NCBI GenBank assembly: GCA_902591275.1
Contig: CACJAC010000004.1
Location: 1-54,394 of the forward strand
Source: an uncultured Prochlorococcus sp.
GTDB taxonomy: Bacteria > Cyanobacteriota > Cyanobacteriia > PCC-6307 > Cyanobiaceae
Direction of reading: 5' to 3'
Length of the DNA: 54,394 nt
The position numbers were made by a program, and so were the translations under genes. Position 1 is the stretch's first letter, and each line of letters begins with the position of its first letter. The notes beneath the pieces are model-generated. The model worked only from the letters and a program-made list of their open reading frames with translations. It had not been told where the DNA came from and did not search any database. Shown one piece after another: positions 49,194-54,394 of this stretch.

Positions 49194-49211
49194 TTCTTAA
49201 CTGGTTAAGAA
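49194..49211 (+). repeat. hairpin in the 16S-tRNA-Ile spacer
   Basis: Perfect 8-bp inverted repeat TTCTTAAC/GTTAAGAA with a two-base centre. It lies between two pairing arms of the 16S processing stem and could be a bulged side hairpin there. Confidence 0.5.
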
Positions 49212-49213
49212 TT

Positions 49214-49236
49214 TCATTTCCTAAGTTTTTCTAGGT
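49214..49236 (+). other. 3' arm of the 16S processing stem
   Basis: TCATTTCCTAAGT (49214-49226) pairs with leader 47344-47356 at 12 of 13 positions, and TTTTCTAGGT (49227-49236) pairs with leader 47327-47336 at all ten. A further arm, 49182-49192, pairs with 47424-47434 (nine Watson-Crick, one G-U, one mismatch). Likely cut by RNase III. Confidence 0.6.
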
Positions 49237-49255
49237 CACACCCATTATTTTTCCT

Positions 49256-49329
<74 letters not shown>

Positions 49330-49341
49330 TATCTCTATGTT

Positions 49342-49414
49342 GGGGGTATAGCTCAGTTGGTAGAGCGCCTGCTTTGCAAGCAGGATGTCAGCGGTTCGAG
49401 TCCGCTTACCTCCA
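49342..49414 (+). tRNA. tRNA-Ala (UGC)
   Basis: 73 nt. Acceptor GGGGGTA/TACCTCC with one G-U pair, D-loop AGCTCAGTTGGTAGAGC, anticodon loop TTTGCAA with TGC, T-loop GTTCGAGTC. Twelve bases after tRNA-Ile, as in most cyanobacterial rRNA operons. CCA not encoded. Confidence 0.98.
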
Positions 49415-49545
49415 CTGATTACCACCTCTTCCATAACCGGTATAAAGGAATTGTTTTGAGTTGTGATCATTATTCTGAACGAATCTAGCTTCCTAATGAA
49501 ATCATTAAGATGCTGGACTCATTGAATTAATTCATTGTTTTCAGA

Positions 49546-49557
49546 GAACCTTGACAA
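49546..49557 (+). promoter_or_regulatory. boxA-like element of the 16S-23S spacer
   Basis: GAACCTTGACAA closely matches the cyanobacterial spacer boxA (GAACCTTGAAAA), thought to prevent early termination in rRNA operons. It is also the first part of the 21-nt arm that pairs with 52582-52602. Confidence 0.6.
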
Positions 49558-49566
49558 CTGCATAGA
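49546..49566 (+). other. 5' arm of the 23S processing stem
   Basis: Twenty of 21 bases are complementary to 52582-52602, which lies after 23S. Pairing would bring both sides of 23S together about 105 nt upstream and 35 nt downstream of the mature ends. Confidence 0.65.
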
Positions 49567-49671
49567 TTATTTTTAAAGACAATAAGCATCTTTAATGATG
49601 CAGATTTATTATTTGTGCTAATGCATTAATAACAATTCTATTAAGCTGATGCTTCAATATTTGAAGTTATT

Positions 49672-52547
<2,876 letters not shown>

Positions 52548-52581
52548 ATAAACTTAATTTATTGTTTTTAATATATAATTT

Positions 52582-52602
52582 TCTATGCAGTTCTCAAGGT
52601 TC
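52582..52602 (+). other. 3' arm of the 23S processing stem
   Basis: TCTATGCAGTTCTCAAGGTT plus one C (52582-52602) is the reverse complement of 49546-49566 with a single mismatch. It lies in the 23S-5S spacer. Confidence 0.65.
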
Positions 52603-52608
52603 ACACTA

Positions 52609-52726
52609 TCCTGGTGTTCATGGCGATGTGGAACCACTCCGATCCATCTCGAACTCGGTTGTGAAACGCATCAGCGGCGAAAATATTTAGGGGGTAGCCC
52701 CTTGAGAAAATAGCTCAATGCCAGGT
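52609..52726 (+). rRNA. rrf: 5S ribosomal RNA
   Basis: About 118 nt. Terminal helix TCCTGGTG/TGCCAGG(T), the loop CCATCTCGAACTCGG and the helix AGGGGGTAGCCCCTTGAGA are standard cyanobacterial 5S features. Ends placed by pairing. Confidence 0.95.
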
Positions 52727-52736
52727 AAAAATATTC

Positions 52737-52772
52737 AAAAGGGTTTACTTCTTCATGAGTAAGCCCTTTTTT
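52737..52772. terminator. rRNA operon terminator (shared with mutM)
   Basis: Stem GGGTTTACT (52741-52749) with AGTAAGCCC (52758-52766), one G-U pair, flanked by AAAA and TTTTTT. It ends the rRNA operon on the plus strand and touches the mutM stop on the minus strand, so it probably serves both. Confidence 0.85.
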
Positions 52773-53649
52773 ATTTTTGGCATTTTGGACACCAATGGGT
52801 ACTTCTTCCAGTAATTTTTTGTCTTTCAATTAAATTTCCACATTTACGACATTCTTTTCCAGTTCTCCTATAGACATTTGTCTGTAAACCAAAATTCCCA
52901 TTTTCTCCTTCCAAGTCCCTAAAATCACTAAATGTAGTACCCCCAGAACCTATACTTTTTTTTAATACAGTTACAATAGACTCCTTGAGCTTTATTAACT
53001 CATCCTTTTTTATTGTTCGAGCTTCCCTAAAAGGGGAGATGCCAGCAGAGTATAAACTTTCATCAGCATAAATATTACCTATACCTGCCACTATTGTTTG
53101 ATCTAATAAAATAGCTTTTATAGATTTTGTTCTTTTTGAAATAACTTTCTTAAGGTAATTTGCATCAAAGTCTTTAGAAAATGGTTCTGGTCCTAATGAA
53201 CCTAACCCTTTTATTATTTTGTTAAGCGATAGGTCTTTATTAATCCACCACATTTGGCCAAAACTTCTTACGTCAATGTACCTAAGCTCATTATTATTTT
53301 TATCGAAAAATCTTATTCTTGTATGTTTACAAGGATGACTTGAGTTTTCAATAAATTTAAAATATCCAGTCATTCTTAGATGAACTACAAGAAATCCGTT
53401 ATTTTTTGAATTTTCTACAAGGAATTGGGCATTCTCATTTTGAACTTCTTTTAATTGAGCTATTAAATATTTTCCTCTTCTATCCCATTTATAAATAAGT
53501 GAGTTCAGAAGTCCTTTAATGAATTCTTCTTTGTTTATTGGGAATGCAATAGTTGAATCCCTACAGACTTCTACTTTTTTAATAATAAAGTTATTAAGTT
53601 TTTGCTCTAAACCTCTGCGTACTGTCTCTACTTCTGGTAATTCAGGCAA
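52771..53649 (-). CDS. mutM: formamidopyrimidine-DNA glycosylase
   Basis: 292 residues. MutM removes 8-oxoguanine and cuts the backbone. PELPEVETV at the N terminus holds the catalytic Pro2 and Glu3, so the TTG at 53649 is fixed as the start. The C-terminal zinc finger [20 protein letters not shown] followed by CPKC is complete. It lies 4 bp after psaE on the same strand. Oxidative-damage repair suits a phototroph. Confidence 0.95.
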   Translation of the reverse strand: MPELPEVETVRRGLEQKLNNFIIKKVEVCRDSTIAFPINKEEFIKGLLNSLIYKWDRRGKYLIAQLKEVQNENAQFLVENSKNNGFLVVHLRMTGYFKFIENSSHPCKHTRIRFFDKNNNELRYIDVRSFGQMWWINKDLSLNKIIKGLGSLGPEPFSKDFDANYLKKVISKRTKSIKAILLDQTIVAGIGNIYADESLYSAGISPFREARTIKKDELIKLKESIVTVLKKSIGSGGTTFSDFRDLEGENGNFGLQTNVYRRTGKECRKCGNLIERQKITGRSTHWCPKCQK

Positions 53650-53653
53650 TTAT

Positions 53654-53863
53654 TTAAGCTTTCTCTAATTCACTTTCAGCGAAATTATTTGTATTTGCTC
53701 CACCATCAGTTCCGCTTATCCCAGCGTAATTTACTTTATCGAATCTGACTACACAGTTATATTTAATGCCTGAGGTATCAACTGAAGCAACTTTACCTAT
53801 TTCATTATACCAATATGATTCTGGTCTTTTTACTCTTACGAGATCTCCTCTTGAAATGGCCAT
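53654..53863 (-). CDS. psaE: photosystem I subunit IV
   Basis: 69 residues, the small stromal beta-barrel subunit that helps dock ferredoxin at [39 protein letters not shown] and [10 protein letters not shown] are hallmark segments. Normal length. TATTCT on the minus strand (53886-53891) is a weak -10 candidate. Confidence 0.97.
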   Translation of the reverse strand: MAISRGDLVRVKRPESYWYNEIGKVASVDTSGIKYNCVVRFDKVNYAGISGTDGGANTNNFAESELEKA

Positions 53864-53942
53864 TACTATTAATTTAACTTTTTGTAGAATAACTCATCAT
53901 TAATATTCTTAGACAAATTATTCACACATATTAATTAAAGTT

Positions 53943-54394
53943 TTAACAAAAATCATTTATTAAATTATTTTCGAATTCTTCTTTAACAGGCTTACTTCCC
54001 ATCCATTTCCTGCCAGGTATTCTTACATCTAATTCATTTTTATCACAATTTATTGAAATAATCAGTTTTTTATTTTCTTGATTTAGAACGTTTAAAACTT
54101 TTCTACCTTTAATATCTTTATATGATTTACTTTGGATAATTATAGGACCATAAATTTTTTTATCTAACTCAATTAAGTCATTATTTTTTTTATTTTCAGT
54201 TGTTTCATATTTTTCTGAATTAATTGTGTTCTTTTTTCTTATTGTGAGCTTTTGACCAATTTTTATTGCATCAGGATTATTGATATTATTAATCTCTATC
54301 AGTTCTTTTACTTTTAAATTATATTTGTTCGATATGTCAGTAAGATTTTCACCAGTTTGAACAATATGATAATTTTTAATTAAATCTGATTGTT
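53943..54394 (-). CDS. LysM-domain protein (5' end missing)
   Basis: 149 codons to the stop at 53943; the start is beyond the right edge. Residues from YHIVQTGENLTDISNKYNLK to NPDAIKIGQKLTI are one LysM peptidoglycan-binding domain. A lysine/asparagine-rich linker and a C-terminal region with GRKVLNVLNQEN and VRIPGRKWMG follow. Probably exported and wall-associated, but the N terminus is not visible. Upstream of psaE on the same strand. Confidence 0.78.
   Translation of the reverse strand, partial: QSDLIKNYHIVQTGENLTDISNKYNLKVKELIEINNINNPDAIKIGQKLTIRKKNTINSEKYETTENKKNNDLIELDKKIYGPIIIQSKSYKDIKGRKVLNVLNQENKKLIISINCDKNELDVRIPGRKWMGSKPVKEEFENNLINDFC

Larger units (their letters stand above)
49415..49671 (+). 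other. spacer between tRNA-Ala and 23S
   Basis: 257 nt without a protein gene. It holds the boxA/23S arm at 49546 and a small hairpin TTCAA/TTGAA near 49653-49665. AT-rich otherwise. Confidence 0.5.

Overview
The window is a stretch of chromosome from a picocyanobacterium, almost certainly a high-light-adapted Prochlorococcus. The evidence is the very AT-rich protein-coding DNA, tightly packed genes, cyanobacterial photosynthesis genes (psbB, psbT, psbE/F/L/J, psbM, psaE, petB/petD, ndhC/K/J, chlD), a cyanobacterial 16S-tRNA-Ile-tRNA-Ala-23S-5S operon, and a degenerate lone phycoerythrin beta subunit (cpeB) with its lyase cpeS. I did not assign a strain. I saw no insertion sequence, prophage, integrase or CRISPR array.

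Layout. 1-7.2 kb: the end of a YgfZ-like folate-binding gene, a Cas4/RecB-like nuclease with an exonuclease domain, a phosphohexomutase, rdgB, a carotenoid oxygenase, hisB and fabI. 7.3-17.2 kb: a thioredoxin-fold protein, a DegT/DnrJ aminotransferase, photolyase, a NUDIX hydrolase, folK, chlD, an Mla-type ABC ATPase with its MCE-domain partner, and a YvcK/CofD-like protein. 17.2-21.2 kb: ndhC-K-J facing left, then rubredoxin, ycf48 and psbEFLJ facing right, a photosystem II assembly block. 21.2-31.1 kb: mtnP, a selD-NADH dehydrogenase fusion, a CCA-adding enzyme, a UvrD/PcrA helicase, the cpeB/cpeS remnant with small unknown genes, a TVP38/DedA-like membrane protein, a small exported protein and tRNA-Phe. 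31.1-38 kb: a FGGY kinase, metK, rpsA, nrdR, psbT-psbB, a [2Fe-2S] ferredoxin and psbM. 38-47 kb: prmC, a Sua5/TsaC-type protein, a tiny membrane protein, tRNA-Thr, minE-D-C, an HD phosphohydrolase, ctpA, petB-petD and a GH100 invertase. 47-52.8 kb: one complete rRNA operon. 52.8 kb to the end: mutM, psaE and a LysM-domain gene cut by the right edge.

The genes cover photosynthetic electron transport (PSII, cytochrome b6f, NDH-1, PSI), PSII assembly and D1 maturation (rubA, ycf48, ctpA), chlorophyll synthesis (chlD), DNA repair (phr, mutM, uvrD, rdgB), division-site placement (minCDE), translation (rRNA, tRNAs, rpsA, prmC, TsaC, CCA enzyme) and methyl-cycle metabolism (metK, mtnP). Packing is extreme: several convergent pairs overlap at their tails, mtnP and the selD fusion start only 10 bp apart in opposite directions, and many starts appear to be TTG or GTG.

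I did not find a clearly new multi-gene system. The observations I rate highest are: long-range complementary arms that can fold the rRNA precursor around 16S and around 23S, which place the transcribed leader more than 300 nt upstream of 16S; the Cas4-like nuclease whose first catalytic site looks degraded while its second exonuclease domain looks intact; the selD-dehydrogenase fusion; and an unrecognised 59-residue gene overlapping cpeS.
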